Assembly (NCBI GenBank): GCA_954871525.1
Contig: OX940864.1
Span: forward strand, 5,326,001-5,390,000
Direction of reading: 5' to 3'
Origin: Parietaria judaica
Lineage: Eukaryota > Streptophyta > Magnoliopsida > Rosales > Urticaceae
DNA: 64,000 bases
Part shown: positions 27,055-39,338 of the stretch, piece after piece
How the letters are laid out: each line of letters starts with the position of its first letter
Numbering within the stretch: position 1 is the first letter of the stretch
Notes under the pieces: generated by a model
What the model was told of the DNA's origin: nothing
Database searches by the model: none
Seen by the model: the letters and a program-made list of their open reading frames with translations, nothing else
Translations under genes and position numbers: made by a program

Positions 27055-30000
27055 TTCTTATTATATTGTTTTGATAGAAAAAAAAATTAATAATAAAAAT
27101 CAAATCTTTTATTTTGCTCAAGCTCATAATAAGATTATTAGGCCCGGCGTCCTTTGCTAAAGTGGGAGGGAAATATTTTGTTATGGGCTGCTTGAGCCCA
27201 ATAGTGAGATTGGTTGGGCCCCAATCATTGGCGTCATCACTTAGTGCTTCTCTATATTGTCTTGGACTCTAGGTTACATTACAATTATAATATATTAACA
27301 ACATTATAGCACGAAATTTAAAGGAAAATAAATTCACTACTAATTCGATTGAGCTGATTGACACTTGACATAGTATAAGTATATAACTATCAATTTCAAC
27401 TTTTATTATAAGGTTATTTTTTCTTCTTCTCAATTTTATCTCAAATGTTTTATTTATTTATTTATTGGCTTTGAATGTTTATTTTTGCTATAAATGTTAT
27501 TGAATAAATTATTCACAATTAGAGCTGTTAAATGGGCAAAGCCTGGTCTGTCCAATTCCACTTTTTGTGGGCCGGGCTTTATAATTCATCCCTATTGTAA
27601 TAACATTTTTCAAGAAGGAATATGATATTTTTATGTAATGTTCTGTATTAAAAATAAATAAAAAAATCATGATAAAGTGCTACATCATAAAATCAAGTTG
27701 GCAAACTAAACATAGGAATAAAATTAAGAGGGTGTTTTTGTCACTAATACATTCTTTTAAACAAGTAAAAATAATTAGACCAATCAAATTCACATAATTA
27801 AATGACATCAATCATGTTTGGTAAAGATCGTTTATCAAGTCATGTTGTTGAAATTGATGTTTCTACGAGCATTACTTTTGTAATATTGTTCTAGAAGAGT
27901 TTGAAAGGGGAATTGTAGTTACATGTAACAAAAGAATATGCTATATATATATATTGAGGGATATGCTAAATATTTTATTATTATAGTTGATATTTGATTC
28001 CATATCCGCACTTACGTTGCATAGCTATTAAATAACAAATAAGAATCCACAATATGTCACAAGTGTACGAATTTATTTTAGTATCTCATCCCACAACCAC
28101 AATACAATATCTAAGTAAGTATCACCTTTATAGCAATATTATTTAATTCTTGTGAAAATCGGGATCATTTAATTATTGTAATATTTTTAAGGTTATGTGG
28201 TGTAATCTACTAAACGTTGTCGGATAATAAAATGAATTCGTAAAATAATAAAAACCAAAAGGGGAAACTTCAAGCCGCGTTAGATGCTTCGTTGACGTAT
28301 TTGAAGGTCTAGGACAAATGTACTTAAGTTGTAATTAAATCCGCCAGCAATTTATAGTGGAAAAAAATGCTTAAGTTCTTTTTTTATTATTATTACAAAA
28401 TTATTATAAAGGAATTCAAATAATAAAGTAAAGTAAAATTATGTAAGGTAATAGTTGTTAGTCTATTCATGTTCAAAAATTGGACGATCCATTATAATAC
28501 AAGTTTTTTTTTTTTTTTTTTAAGCACTTTCTTTGAAAGCTAGGTGCCATTAATGACACAAATTAGTGTATTAAAACGAGTGTTGATCAAGTTGGCCAAA
28601 TCACAATCTTATAAAAAGGGGTTTCAATAGAACCAAAGATCTGCACAAAAGTGCACAACTTTTGAGCATTCGCTTCCAAATTGCCACCTAAATTGCTCCC
28701 AAAGTCGACACTTTAAATACTATATGATAATGAACGATGCAACCAAGCCCAATAGGGTATCGAAAAGTGGCAAAAAATAAGCAAACGGGACAATAATTTG
28801 ATCCCTAGAGACTAGAGAGAGTTGAGGGCATATATTGAATAAATAAATAAATAAAGTTTGGTTGGCCAAATATTGCCCAATTGGCTCGCACCATGTGCCC
28901 TATGAAATAAAGAGTCTCTTTTATCATATTGGGCACATATGAATGAGCCACTTGAAATGCGTGATTGGACATCTTTTTCCATGCAAAAGAGAAAGGACAA
29001 AGAGCATCTTAATATCAAAAGTGGCTTTTAAAGTTTTTTTTTTCTTATTCCCTAATCGATTGTTGATTGGTGATGAACAAGTAATAACTAATAACGGATT
29101 TTGAGTTGAGCCCATGCAAAATTGGAAAAAGAAAAGTGGGAGTTTAATCAACCTTTTGAGGGCTCAAAAGGGTTTTGAGAAATTTTGTGGTCTCTTAAAA
29201 TGCATGGAGCAAAAATGAAAATGGACTAAGTTTAGGGGATTGGTGAGAGCTTGCATGATTGATAGATAGAGGAGTTGAAAATATATTATAAGTTGACTCG
29301 TGGTTAATCATGCAAATATAGTATCATAAATATATTAAAATGGCGTGATTTTTTTAATCTTATTAATTTTTATTTTTTCTTTATAATTACTGTCCCGGTT
29401 AATTTATATTTTAAACAAAAAATTAGATCCTAAAAAAATTTGGATTCCTGGTTAAGTCGGAACCGAGGGAAAAATTACACGGTTACTTATGGTCATTGTC
29501 TAGATAAAGAAATTATCTTTATAATTTGACACAAAAATAAAATAATTTACATTTAGCAAAAAGAAGCAAGGAATAAAGCTTGTTCTTCTTTGAGATCGTT
29601 ATCCATTAGTTGAATGTGACCTTATTTGACAAAAAATGGATATTGTTTTGTTAGTTTGAGAATCCTATATGGAGATAGTTGACTGCTAAGTTTTGCTATG
29701 ATACACCGTTTTCAACTTTATTTATGAGTTGAAGCAAACCCTAGTAATAAATATCTTCTTTTTGCTAAATTGGAAACACATTTAGTATATGGATAAGAAG
29801 ATTCTCAAGAAGTTAGGGTTGCATCAAAATAACTAAACTATGGTTGCTCCCCCCAAATCTTTAGTTTTTTATTTATTTCATAAATAACTTAAAAATAGCA
29901 ATTGCATTAATTATATACATTAAGGGATGGGGAGATATTGTGAATTCGTAGCCATAATTACTATTAATTCCGAGAGTGTGGCCGGGGCGCGAAACACTTG

Positions 30001-30148
30001 AGAAACTAGAAAGCATAAACAATAAAAGATAACGATGAAGAGAAGACCAAGAAAAGGACTTAACTGCAACAACCGAATAAAAATCAGTGATTTTTGTTTT
30101 TCACTATAAGTGATTGATTTACTCAAATTTAAGATTTCCCAAACTTAA
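27055..30148. other. Intergenic, no gene recognised
   Basis: AT-rich sequence with scattered repeat relics. At 27520-27590 a fragment begins TAGAGCTGTTAAATGGGC and contains GGGCCGGGC, resembling a truncated hAT end. Sequence around 28600-29270 is less AT-rich but has only short frames. No RNA gene is recognised. Confidence 0.45.
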
Positions 30149-30619
30149 GGGTTATTAGCGACTAATGTACTCAATGTTTCATTTCTTTCGGATTATATAC
30201 TCAATGTTTAGATTCCACGGCTAATGTACCTAAAGTTCAATCTGTTAGATTTTTCCCTCATTTTCCGTTCGCACCTGCTAAGTCCGCCACGTCACTTTCA
30301 CTTAATCGCCATATCATTTCCACGTCATTTTTCCCGAAAAAATGGTAAATATAAATCATAATCAATGGTTGTGATTAATAGTAATTTTTCAAATCAATGG
30401 CTGAGATTAAACAACCCAATAATCAACAAAAAAAAATCCCAAATGTGTTCGAGAAAGAGAAAGCTTGTCTTCGCCGATTGCACCGTTAGGGCTTGGAGAA
30501 AGCTTCCCGATTGCAAACCCTCCCTCTCTGTAGAATGCACTCACTATCTCTCTCTCTCTCTTACTCTCTCTCTCTCTCATTTCCTGCGATTATATGCGAA
30601 TCCCAGTCACAAAGCAGCC

Positions 30620-30785
30620 ATGAAAATGAAGCTCGCGACCTTCGCTCTACTAGCTTCGATTCTTGTCTCTCAGTCCTTCCTCTCCTCCTCATTCGAAGAC
30701 GACTTGCAGTGCTTGGAAGGACTGAGAAACTCCCTCATCGATCCCTCAGGAAAACTCAGGTCGTGGAGGTTTGCGGACACCTTGG
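30620..30785 (+). pseudogene. Captured N terminus of a BIR-like LRR receptor kinase
   Basis: From the ATG at 30620 the frame encodes a hydrophobic signal peptide (LATFALLASILVSQSFL) followed by EDDLQCLEGLRNSLIDPSGK and LRSWRFADT. This is the LRRNT pattern of BIR1/BIR2-type leucine-rich repeat receptor-like kinases, which read DDxxCLxGxxxSLxDPxxxLxSWxF. The match stops before the usual cysteine-containing end of the cap and no LRRs or kinase follow. It lies inside the inverted-repeat element, so it is most likely a transduplicated fragment. A CT-rich leader at 30545-30590 may have come with it. Whether it is expressed is unknown. Confidence 0.55.
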
Positions 30786-30799
30786 GCGGTTCGAGGATC

Positions 30800-31011
30800 C
30801 GACCACAATATCCGGCGCCGATGTTACCCATCCTCAGCCAGAGACGGCGACGGAGGCACCAGCCATACCATTCGGTGCTGAAGTTGCTCCTCCTCAACCA
30901 AACAGGGCTCTTCAAATTGTGACTAAGGTACCTACCACAATGTTGGGTGCCGACGTTACCCATCCTCAGCCAGAGTCGGCGACGGAGGCACCGGCCATAC
31001 TCAAACCCTAA
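30800..31011 (+). pseudogene. Duplicated segment with Argonaute-like GADVTHPQP motif
   Basis: In a frame different from the LRR-kinase-like piece, GADVTHPQP is encoded twice, at 30814-30840 and 30946-30972, 132 bp apart, each followed by ESATEAPAI or ETATEAPAI. GADVTHPxP is the signature around the first catalytic Asp of plant Argonaute PIWI domains, preceded there by PT and two or three hydrophobic residues, as partly seen here. Beyond this the flanking residues do not follow Argonaute, so the match may be a short capture or coincidence. The DNA itself is clearly a direct duplication. Confidence 0.3.
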
Positions 31012-31561
31012 AAAAACGATTCAACAGAGGAGAAGAAGAAAACAATTCTCAGATTCAACCCTATATTCAAAGGTCTTCTCAGAAGAAGAAAACGCAAACC
31101 TTGTATTTGGAAGTCCTTCAAAGGAGGAGGAGGAGGAGGAGGAGGATCAGCCTCTTTCGAAGCCATTTTGGGCTGATGTGCGCCGGCGATTTCGCGTGAT
31201 TTCGGGCATAGATTGCAATCGGCGAAACCTGTGGGAGAAGAGAAGCTCGCTCGACCTAACGTTTCTCCTGCTCAAAACCTTTTCGAATTTTTATTTATTT
31301 TTGTTTATTATAACCCCAATTAATCTCAACCATTGATTTCAAGATATACAATTAATCACAATCATCTATTTCGATTAACATTTATTACTTTTTTGCGACC
31401 AAAACGACGTGGAAATGACGTGGCGGACTTAACAGGTGCGGATGGAAAATGAGGGAAAAATCTAACAGATTGAACTTTAGGTACATTAGTCGTGAAATCT
31501 AAACATTGAGTATATAATCCGAAAGAAATGAAACATTAAGTACATTAGCCGCTAATAACCC

Positions 31562-31577
31562 AACTTAAAGGAAGATA

Positions 31578-31617
<40 letters not shown>

Positions 31618-32081
31618 CAATCTGAAAGCTTTCCTTTTCCCATAGCAAATAATGCCAAGAAAATTAAATACAATTTGCCACTCTTAATATTTGTCTTCCT
31701 ACATAACCTCCCAATTAATGTTTCCTCCTATTTGATATTGATATCAAAGAAAGTGCGAGACTTTCACGTTCACATAGCTTTATGACTTTCAGCTGATTCT
31801 GATACCACAAATGGATTCTCTTTCTCATTGCCTCGAGAAAGTTGCACAATTAATTAATAGAAACAATGAACATGGCACAAAATGTCGAATCCAAAGGCAC
31901 TTACCATGATAAAGACAGCTACTTCTGCCACTACCATATAAATTTTGGTCTCTTTCTCATCTTCTTTTTACTTAACGTTAATCGATTAACCAAATTCTAT
32001 GTGCAGCCAAAATACAAAGAGAAAATTAACTAATGTTACTTTTACCTTAAATTAAAATTAAATCACCAAACTGGTAATTTA
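31562..32081. other. Intergenic, no gene seen
   Basis: Contains a TAA microsatellite at about 31578-31611 and AT-rich DNA. On the minus strand a short ATG-started stretch near 31940 ends at a GTAAGT donor, but no family or downstream exon could be recognised. Confidence 0.4.
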
Positions 32082-32529
32082 ATGACGGAAAAAATACTCA
32101 AAGTTTGGTTAAAGAACCCCTCGTGTACACAAAGTTTAAAAATGGTGGCAAAAGTACCCAAAGTCGCATTTGGGGCGTTGACCACTCCATTCTCGTAACA
32201 CAACTAACTTACCCGTTAACTCAGGCCACATGGACAAACGTGAGTTGCTGACATAGCAATTTTTTTCCATGTGGACGAGCCCAATTAGGGGTTTAATTTG
32301 TTGCTTTGTCGTAAACAAGGATGATGTGGGCTCGTCCACGTGGCAAAAAAATTGCTATGTCAGCAACCCACGTTTGTCCACGTGGCCAGAGTTAACGAGT
32401 AAGTTAACTGAGCTACGAGAATTGAGTAGTCAACGCCCCAAATGTGACTTTGGATACTTTTGCCACCACTTTTAGACTTTGTGTACACGAGGAGTTCTTT
32501 GACCAAACTTTGAGTATTTTCGCCGTCAT
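32082..32529. mobile_element. Foldback (snap-back) MITE
   Basis: Almost the whole 448 bp is one inverted repeat: the left arm ATGACGGAAAAAATACTCAA pairs with the right arm ending TTGAGTATTTTCGCCGTCAT, and matching continues to a short centre near 32290-32325. The inner block TTGCTATGTCAGCAA is found on the right and its complement on the left. Flanking TA dinucleotides could be the target duplication. There is no coding capacity; translated frames across the arms are artefacts. Confidence 0.75.
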
Positions 32530-33397
32530 TAACCCATTTTTTTATATTAAACTACCCATTTCCAATGTATGCTACTGGAAATACAATAGTCATCACAAAA
32601 TTCTCGTATCTTTCTCTTCAAAATTTCAACTGATTATAACTTAAAATATGTCTTTATAAATACCATTGAAAATATGTCTTTAGAAAAAATTAAAAATCGA
32701 TGTATGTCGTGAGAGGTGGTTTACGACGGTGTTTGGTTGGCAAACTAATTGATATATCTGAAGCCGAATACATTAACGAAGATATTTTTTTTAGACGGAA
32801 CTTTTACGCTATTTCAAGCCCCGTCGAAAAAGTTTTTTATTATTATTTTATTGAAATATAACATTAAAAAAATTAAATTTAACTCTTATCTTCAAGTAAA
32901 GAGTTGAATTATAGTATTATGGATAAAAAAATGAATAAATTATGATCAAAATACAAATGTATGGATATGAATAAGGATTCGTATCCCCGACGTTAACGTT
33001 TCTATCCGTGATATTGAGAATATGAACCCGATATAGATCTATGATATGGACAATTTTTGTATCAGAAAGTCCCAATTAGTATGTTATATGTACTATCTCA
33101 ACATGCTTGTATAGCACTAATTAACTAGTGGTAACCCAATATAAAGACTCTTCAATAGGTCATGGGTCCCAATCCAACGGACTCAGAAAATTGCATATAT
33201 TTTTAATTTTGACCGATATGTTTGCGGCCAATAATACTAGCCTGTTCTAACATTGTGAATATATATCTTGTAATGCGAGTATATGTAATATTGGCCCTGC
33301 AGGGAACACAATTTGACTTTTAACGAGCTAGTATAAATTGACAATTTATTTGTGAGAGAACATGACCTTATGGTACCCTAAGCAAGTAGGTACAAGA

Positions 33398-33442
<45 letters not shown>

Positions 33443-35453
33443 CAATATATTATGTATTGTGTATGAAGGTCCATAATAATTAAATTACCCTAACATGAAA
33501 CCTTCTAACATGTCAAGCTATTTGTCCATTAGTGGGTTGGGATAAATGTTACAGGTCACAGATCTAGAAGGATTATAAAATAATAATTATATCCGAATTA
33601 GATATGATATGCTTCAAAAGTGGACACTATTTCAAATATCTCTAGCGAGTACCAATCTCAATACTTTTATTTCTTTGGTCGGTCAATGATAAGTAAAAAT
33701 ATAAATTTTAATACAAGCCTCTTCCACACTCCAAAAAATGAAAAAATTAAAAAATTACATTGAATCTTAAAAATAAAATATCAAAGAAATAAACAATGAT
33801 GTTAAACCTTTGACCTAACAAGAAATGAGTAAAACTTAAAGAATGTTTCAGAAATTGGATTAATAGGTAAATGCCACGATTAACATGGTAAAGTCAAGAT
33901 AACCCAACTTTTTGGGTTTATGTACTGACCAACTTTTTGTGGAGCTACTTGATTGCAACTTGAGGTTAGTCATGTCATTACATGTTTTAATTTAAAAAAA
34001 TATAAAGTCTAACTAAACTAAGAAATTCTGATATTGGTACAAAACTAAATTTAGAATTCCGATTCTATTTATTTATCAAGATCGAAATTCTAAGTTCTAA
34101 ATTTTTATTTTTAAATAGTAAAAAAGAATTAATAGTTGTATAAAAATTCAAAATTATGATTCCGGAATAATTATTGGGAATAGTAAGATTTTTGGAATTT
34201 TGTATTCAAAAGACTATTTGAAGGCTTGAAGCTAGTTAGTGACATATTGTACGAGCATGCCGCGTGTTAGCGTGTCTATACATTACAGACGCTTGGGAAC
34301 AACTCGGGTTTGGTACTGACCTGAGAACGTAACCCGAACCATGAAATGATTCCGGGCATGGTGGGGCAGAACGAACGCAAATGTAGAGATAGAAAATAAC
34401 TCAAGCGGAAATGGCAAAAAAGAGAAAAACCCTAAAGTAAATGGAAAAAAATAAAAGAAAACATTTAGAGCAAGTAGCTAGTGCCTATTTTGGCTTTTTT
34501 CCAAGCTAAAAACAAGAGTGAGGAGGAGAATAAATCGTGGCTTGTAGTGCTTCTCAGATAGGCTGTTGAATCTGGTCCATTTATTATAAAAAGTTCAATG
34601 CAACTTTTGAAGCTTATCTCTTATATGAAGCCATGTTATGATCACATGCCCCATTCATCCTTTTGACTTAAGAGGTTGGGGCAAAAACATGATAAAATAT
34701 CTATTTGTGAAATAATTGATTGAAATAGTATGATAAAATATGTCTCATGCTTAAATATCTCTATTTTTCATCCATGAAAAATATCATCTGTTTAAATTAA
34801 GATGTAGAAGGTTAAGAAGTATCCATAAATATTCATCTGTTTTTATATTTAAGTAAAAACAAATAAATACAGATTGCATCGTAACGTGAACGTGAAGTCA
34901 ACTTTCTCTAAGAGAGAATTTATAAACTACATTTACTTTTTTCTTCTTCTTCTAATAAGCTAAATTAATACTGGACTATTAAATTTCTGTAATGAAATAA
35001 GTTTATAAAATTTCAAACCAAAACACATGATAATATATAATTATATATATATATGTAAATATGTATTAGTTAAACTCTCTTTCTTCTACACAAATTGAAG
35101 AAGCACTACAACTACAATACACTATGAGTCTATGACAAAATATTATATCAAATTAATATATGATTTTATTACTCTCTTTTCTTTCTTTCTTTCTAACAGC
35201 TAATTAATTTAAATATTTAGATATCAGCCTGCAGTCTAAATCAACCATCCCCGTAAAAATTAAAAATATAAATATAGAAAAAAAGAATAAAAATTGAAAA
35301 TTGGGATTAGGTTTTCGACAAAAAATAAATCAAGATTTTGGAGTTCGGAATCTCATTAATCAAAACTAAAAATTTCAACATATATATTTTAAAGCCATCT
35401 TCAATTAGAGTTTTTTATTTTTATTTTTTTATTATTATCCAGGTATCATATAA
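32530..35453. other. Intergenic, AT-rich; no gene recognised
   Basis: Contains a TA microsatellite at 33399-33440 and no reading frame longer than 60 codons. A short, less AT-rich piece near 34250-34400 is unassigned. Confidence 0.5.
33399..33440. repeat. (TA)n microsatellite
   Basis: Uninterrupted TA over about 42 bases. Confidence 0.95.
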
Positions 35454-36087
35454 GAGCTTCTCCACCCGAATCCCATTTCTTCAAAATGGAGCTCCACCTG
35501 AACTGCATATCTGACTCCATTATGGAGTGGGATGTGTTTTATGAATAGTGTTTCCCCAGATTTGGCGTTACACTATTCATCCCTCCATTTATTTTCTTTA
35601 TTTATCTTTTAATCGTTTAAGAGTTCTTTATTTATACAGTTGACTGTATTTTAAAAAATTATTTAATATTTGATCCCAAAAATATTTATATAAATTAGTT
35701 TAAGTGTTTATTTTATTTAAATTCATTATTTTCAATAATTTAAAACGCTAAAACATTTAAATCCATTGCTTTTAAGTGTAATTTCTAATGAAATAAAAAA
35801 AATTAAGTAATGAAAAAATAGAAAGACGAAAAAAAGACGTTAATATGCGTACTTGTATTTTAAATTAATTATTGAATATTTGTTTATTATTACAATTATG
35901 AATGAGTGGTATAATTCTAAAGTTGTAAATAAATATAAGGGTATGAAGATAAATAAGAGAGGAATTAATATAAAAAGAATATTTCATTTGGTGTTAAAAA
36001 TAGAGCTCGGGTGGAGATGAAGTAGTGTTTGATGTGACATTCACTGCAAAATAGAGTAGAAAATGAGGGATTCGGGTGGAGATGGTC
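35454..36087. mobile_element. PIF/Harbinger-like non-autonomous element
   Basis: The left end GAGCTTCTCCACCCGAATCC and the right end GGATTCGGGTGGAGATGGTC are inverted copies, and TAA flanks each side (35451-35453 and 36088-36090), the target preference of PIF/Harbinger. A second, inner inverted pair (GAGCTCCACCTGAAC near 35488; GAGCTCGGGTGGAG near 36004) lies just inside. The 634 bp interior is AT-rich and non-coding. Confidence 0.7.
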
Positions 36088-36270
36088 TAAGTTATAAACC
36101 TATTATTAGTTAATGCTTATAGTGGAATAATAAATAGCCTTTTTTGATTTCTTACGATGATATATTCTACTTTACCTAAATTTATTATGTGCGGTCACGG
36201 TGACGTCATTCCACATTCAAGTGAGTGCTATTCAGAGTGGGGTCCACCATTCTCAGTTCTCACCCACTAG

Positions 36271-36575
36271 TAGAGCTGTTGTTGGCGACGTCGCGACCCG
36301 TCGCGATGTAATCGCGGGAGTTCGCCAACAGTCACGTCGCGACGCGTCGCAGTGGTGCAGCTCGCGATGCGTCGCGATGGCGAGAGAGAGAGAGAGAGAG
36401 AGAGAAAATATGTGAGACAGAGAGAGAGAAGGGGAGGAAGAGAGAGCATCGCCACGACGGGGGAGAATCGCGATGGTTCGCGATTTTGGCGGCTGAATCG
36501 CGACGCGTCGCGATTCACCGGCGCCCGTCGCGACGGGTCGCGATCTGTCCCTCCCCGTCGTGGCTTGCAGCTCTA
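36271..36575. mobile_element. 305 bp hAT MITE, TCGCGAC family
   Basis: Ends TAGAGCTG and CAGCTCTA are flanked by a perfect 8 bp target duplication CCCACTAG (36263-36270 and 36576-36583). The interior is dense in GTCGCGAC, CGTCGCGA and related motifs with a central GA microsatellite near 36382-36403. The same termini and motif mark the 3.7 kb hAT element at 59892-63563, so this is very probably a deletion derivative or relative mobilised by the same transposase. The perfect duplication indicates a young insertion. Confidence 0.88.
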
Positions 36576-36583
36576 CCCACTAG

Positions 36584-37350
36584 GGACTACTCAGTGATCC
36601 ACTATGTTGAAGAGTCAGTCACACAAACTTGCGTCACCCACATGTGAGCGTAAAACAACCAACCAAAATAATAGTAACAATAAATAATAATAAAAAAAAG
36701 AGAGAAGATAATGTTTGTATTTTATAAGAGTATTTTTCTCATTTTTTTAATGACATAAAAATAGGCCATTAGATGGGTCCTATTATAGAAGCAAGCTTTC
36801 GGACTTTTTACGCACAATATTTTATCAATATCATGACTTTCACATTCATATTGCCCAATTTTTTTTTTGTTTATTCCAATTTTGTTTATTGCCCTAGTAC
36901 TTTGTCTCAATTTTTTTTGTTTTGTTTTGGAAATACCCCTTAAACTTTTGATAAGTAGCTTATTGCCTCATGCTTAATAAAAATTTACAAAAATATTAAC
37001 ATATGCTCTTTAGCTGCGAAACTATGATTCAAGAATATATTTGAATTTTATTTTATTTAAAGGGAATACTAACTCATTTTTCCTTTAGATGTGCGAATAA
37101 GTGCTCTTCATAAATTTGATCAAATATATTAATATATTTATTTTAAAGTCGGGGGCATGAAGGAGGTTAAGTAGGCTTACTTACGCTATTAGTAAAAAAT
37201 AATTAAAAAAATTTACGATCTCAAAATGAACTTTACAACTATTTTTACATTAAATTTTTAAAATTAAATTATTTCGATAACAGTCTCTAATTTATTGTTC
37301 GCTTAAAATTTGTTCGAACGCGAGCATGACCCTAGTTTCTCTTCGATTCT

Positions 37351-37387
<37 letters not shown>

Positions 37388-38007
37388 TACTTCACGTTGG
37401 TCTGATAATCGAGTATACAGCCTCATTCGAAATCGAATATCGAGTAGGTTATGTTTTCTGGTAGAGATAATAATATTATCCGTCATTCTTTGCGTGCACC
37501 AATCTCTGTCTTTTTTTTTTTTTTTTTTTAAGTTTGGGAGGTATTTATGCTAAAATATAAAATTTAGGAGAGCAAAATGTACAAACGCTCAAAATTGGGG
37601 GGGGGGGGGGGGGGGAAGTACTGCCAATCATTCTAGTTACTATAAAAAAAAAATTAAAAAAATTCTTTTGTTATTAAAATTTAAAATAATTATATAAATA
37701 AGCAGTTGTAACTTGTCGGTGGGATTAATTGATTTTGGATAGCTTGCTAACCTACGCGGTTAAGCTAAGCTTTTGGTCCATTTTTATTTATTTATTTCCA
37801 GCTTTTGATTTTAATTCTTTATCTTATAGTAAAATATAAATAATAATAATAATTAAATATTATTTATCCTTTTTGGCTGCGACAAAGGCGAGGCTTTCAT
37901 TTTATCTCTTTCCAGAAGTCTCCTGCTTTTGCTTGCCGTGAACCTCAAGGAGAAGGAGAAACTCTGATCCGCCATTTTCAGACCCAAGCTTTTTCAGAGA
38001 AGAAGCC
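36584..38007. promoter_or_regulatory. Upstream region of the PYL gene
   Basis: No coding gene. It holds a TA microsatellite at about 37354-37382 and a run of 19 G at 37597-37615. The last ~130 bases before 38008 are less AT-rich and are probably 5' UTR. Promoter elements cannot be assigned with confidence. Confidence 0.35.
37597..37615. repeat. Poly-G run of 19
   Basis: Nineteen consecutive G within AT-rich DNA, in the upstream region of the PYL gene. Confidence 0.95.
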
Positions 38008-39338
38008 ATGAACAGAGCCGACTCTTGCGGAGCAATGGAAGTTCAGTACATTCGGAGGCACCACAAGCACCAGCCCAGAGAGAATCAGTGCACTTCTGCT
38101 CTCGTCAAGCACGTCAAAGCTCCAGTTCAGCTCGTCAGTACTCTCTCTCTCTCTCTCCTCTGACTTTTTGCGGAGGTTTCGATCGCTTTCTTTCTTTTCT
38201 GCTTCGGTTTGACTTTTTTTCATCTTCTTCGAAGATCTGTGAGAACTGGAATCGGTACGGATCGGTTTTCGCTTCTTCGTGTTTTTCTGTGCTTTTGGTT
38301 CGATTTGCGTGTTTTTGCAAGCTCCAAGAGAATCTAACAAGGTTTTGGTGGTTGATGAGTTGTGAATCGTGATTTGAAGAAATCGATTTGTTTTTCCCGT
38401 TGATTGCTTCTTTTCCTATTGAATTTTGTGAAAACCTAGAAAGAATTGAAGGCAAAAACGATGATTATCAACTCTGTTTTGCTGAATTTGAGTGTGATTT
38501 ATTGATTAAGTATTTAGATTTCTGTGTGCTTATATCTTGCTCTTGTTATCAGGTATGGTCACTTGTAAGGAGATTTGATCAGCCCCAGAAGTACAAGCCC
38601 TTCGTTAGCCGCTGCATCATGAAGGGCGACATCAGTATCGGCAGCGTTCGGGAAGTGAACGTCAAGTCCGGGCTTCCTGCCACGACCAGCACCGAGAGGC
38701 TCGAGTTTCTCGACGACGAGGAACACATTCTCGGTATCAGGATTGTCGGCGGTGATCACAGGCTAAGGGTACGGAATCTAGTCTCGCTTTTCGATCATTT
38801 GAATCATTTTTCTTACAGAATGCACTAAATTTGTTAAGAATAAGGCTATAAGATTGAAAATATGCAGACTGACTCGTATGTTTCAGTACCGGCGTAAAAA
38901 AATGGGTTTTAGTCCTAAGAAACTGACAAAAAGTTTCGTATGTTTGTAAACGTAACATTTTGTGAGTTTGATTAAAAGAGTTCAGGGGGCAATTTGGGAC
39001 TACATGTTTTTATAATTTGTAATCTTGTCTTTAATTGTTATGTAATGTTGTTTTTATGCGTAGCTTATTATAATTTTGTTGTAGCTTGGGACTCTAATCA
39101 TTTCTCTCTCTACAAATTGCAGAACTACTCTTCGACCATAACCGTCCACCCCGAGGTCATCGATGGGAGACCTGGGACTCTGGTCATCGAGTCCTTCGTA
39201 GTCGACATTCCGGAAGGGAACACCAAAGATGAGACGTGTTACTTCGTCGAAGCCTTAATCAGGTGTAACCTCAAATCTCTCGCGGACGTGTCAGAGAGGA
39301 TGGCCGTGCAGGACAGAACTGAACCCATAAACCAATGA
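38008..39338 (+). CDS. PYL9: PYL8/PYL9-type abscisic acid receptor, three exons
   Basis: Exons 38008-38133, 38553-38768 and 39123-39338 encode 185 residues. Both introns are GT-AG and in phase 0, the two-intron arrangement of the PYL7-PYL10 group. The START-like fold is complete: [11 protein letters not shown] at the N terminus, the [17 protein letters not shown] block with the ligand-contacting Lys, the gate loop SGLPA, the latch HRL (exon 2 end, GGDHRLR) and the C-terminal helix [21 protein letters not shown]. In the family, ABA binding closes the gate over the ligand and lets the receptor inhibit clade A PP2C phosphatases, releasing SnRK2 kinases; the protein is soluble, in cytosol and nucleus. 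PYL8 and PYL9 are not separable here. The first in-frame ATG of the conserved N terminus is used; a second lies nine codons on. Confidence 0.95.

Larger units (their letters stand above)
30149..31561. mobile_element. Pack-MULE-like element with long terminal inverted repeats
   Basis: The left end from 30149 (GGGTTATTAGCGACTAATG) is the inverted copy of the right end up to 31561 (CATTAGCCGCTAATAACCC). Similarity runs inward for roughly 250 bp, to about 30420 and 31315, with point differences and small gaps. AACTTAA flanks both ends (30142-30148 and 31562-31568). Long inverted repeats with a gene-like, GC-richer interior and no transposase are the hallmark of Mutator-derived Pack-MULEs. A clean 9 bp duplication is not visible (7 bp match), so the superfamily assignment is inferred. 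The interior carries apparently captured pieces of cellular genes. Confidence 0.7.

Noticed and set aside
31840..31960. Short minus-strand exon reading MVVAEVAVFIM before GTAAGT
   Set aside because: Only 11 codons, no partner exon and no recognised family.
32136..32475. Two similar ~67-residue proteins on opposite strands
   Set aside because: They are the two arms of the foldback element translated from each side.
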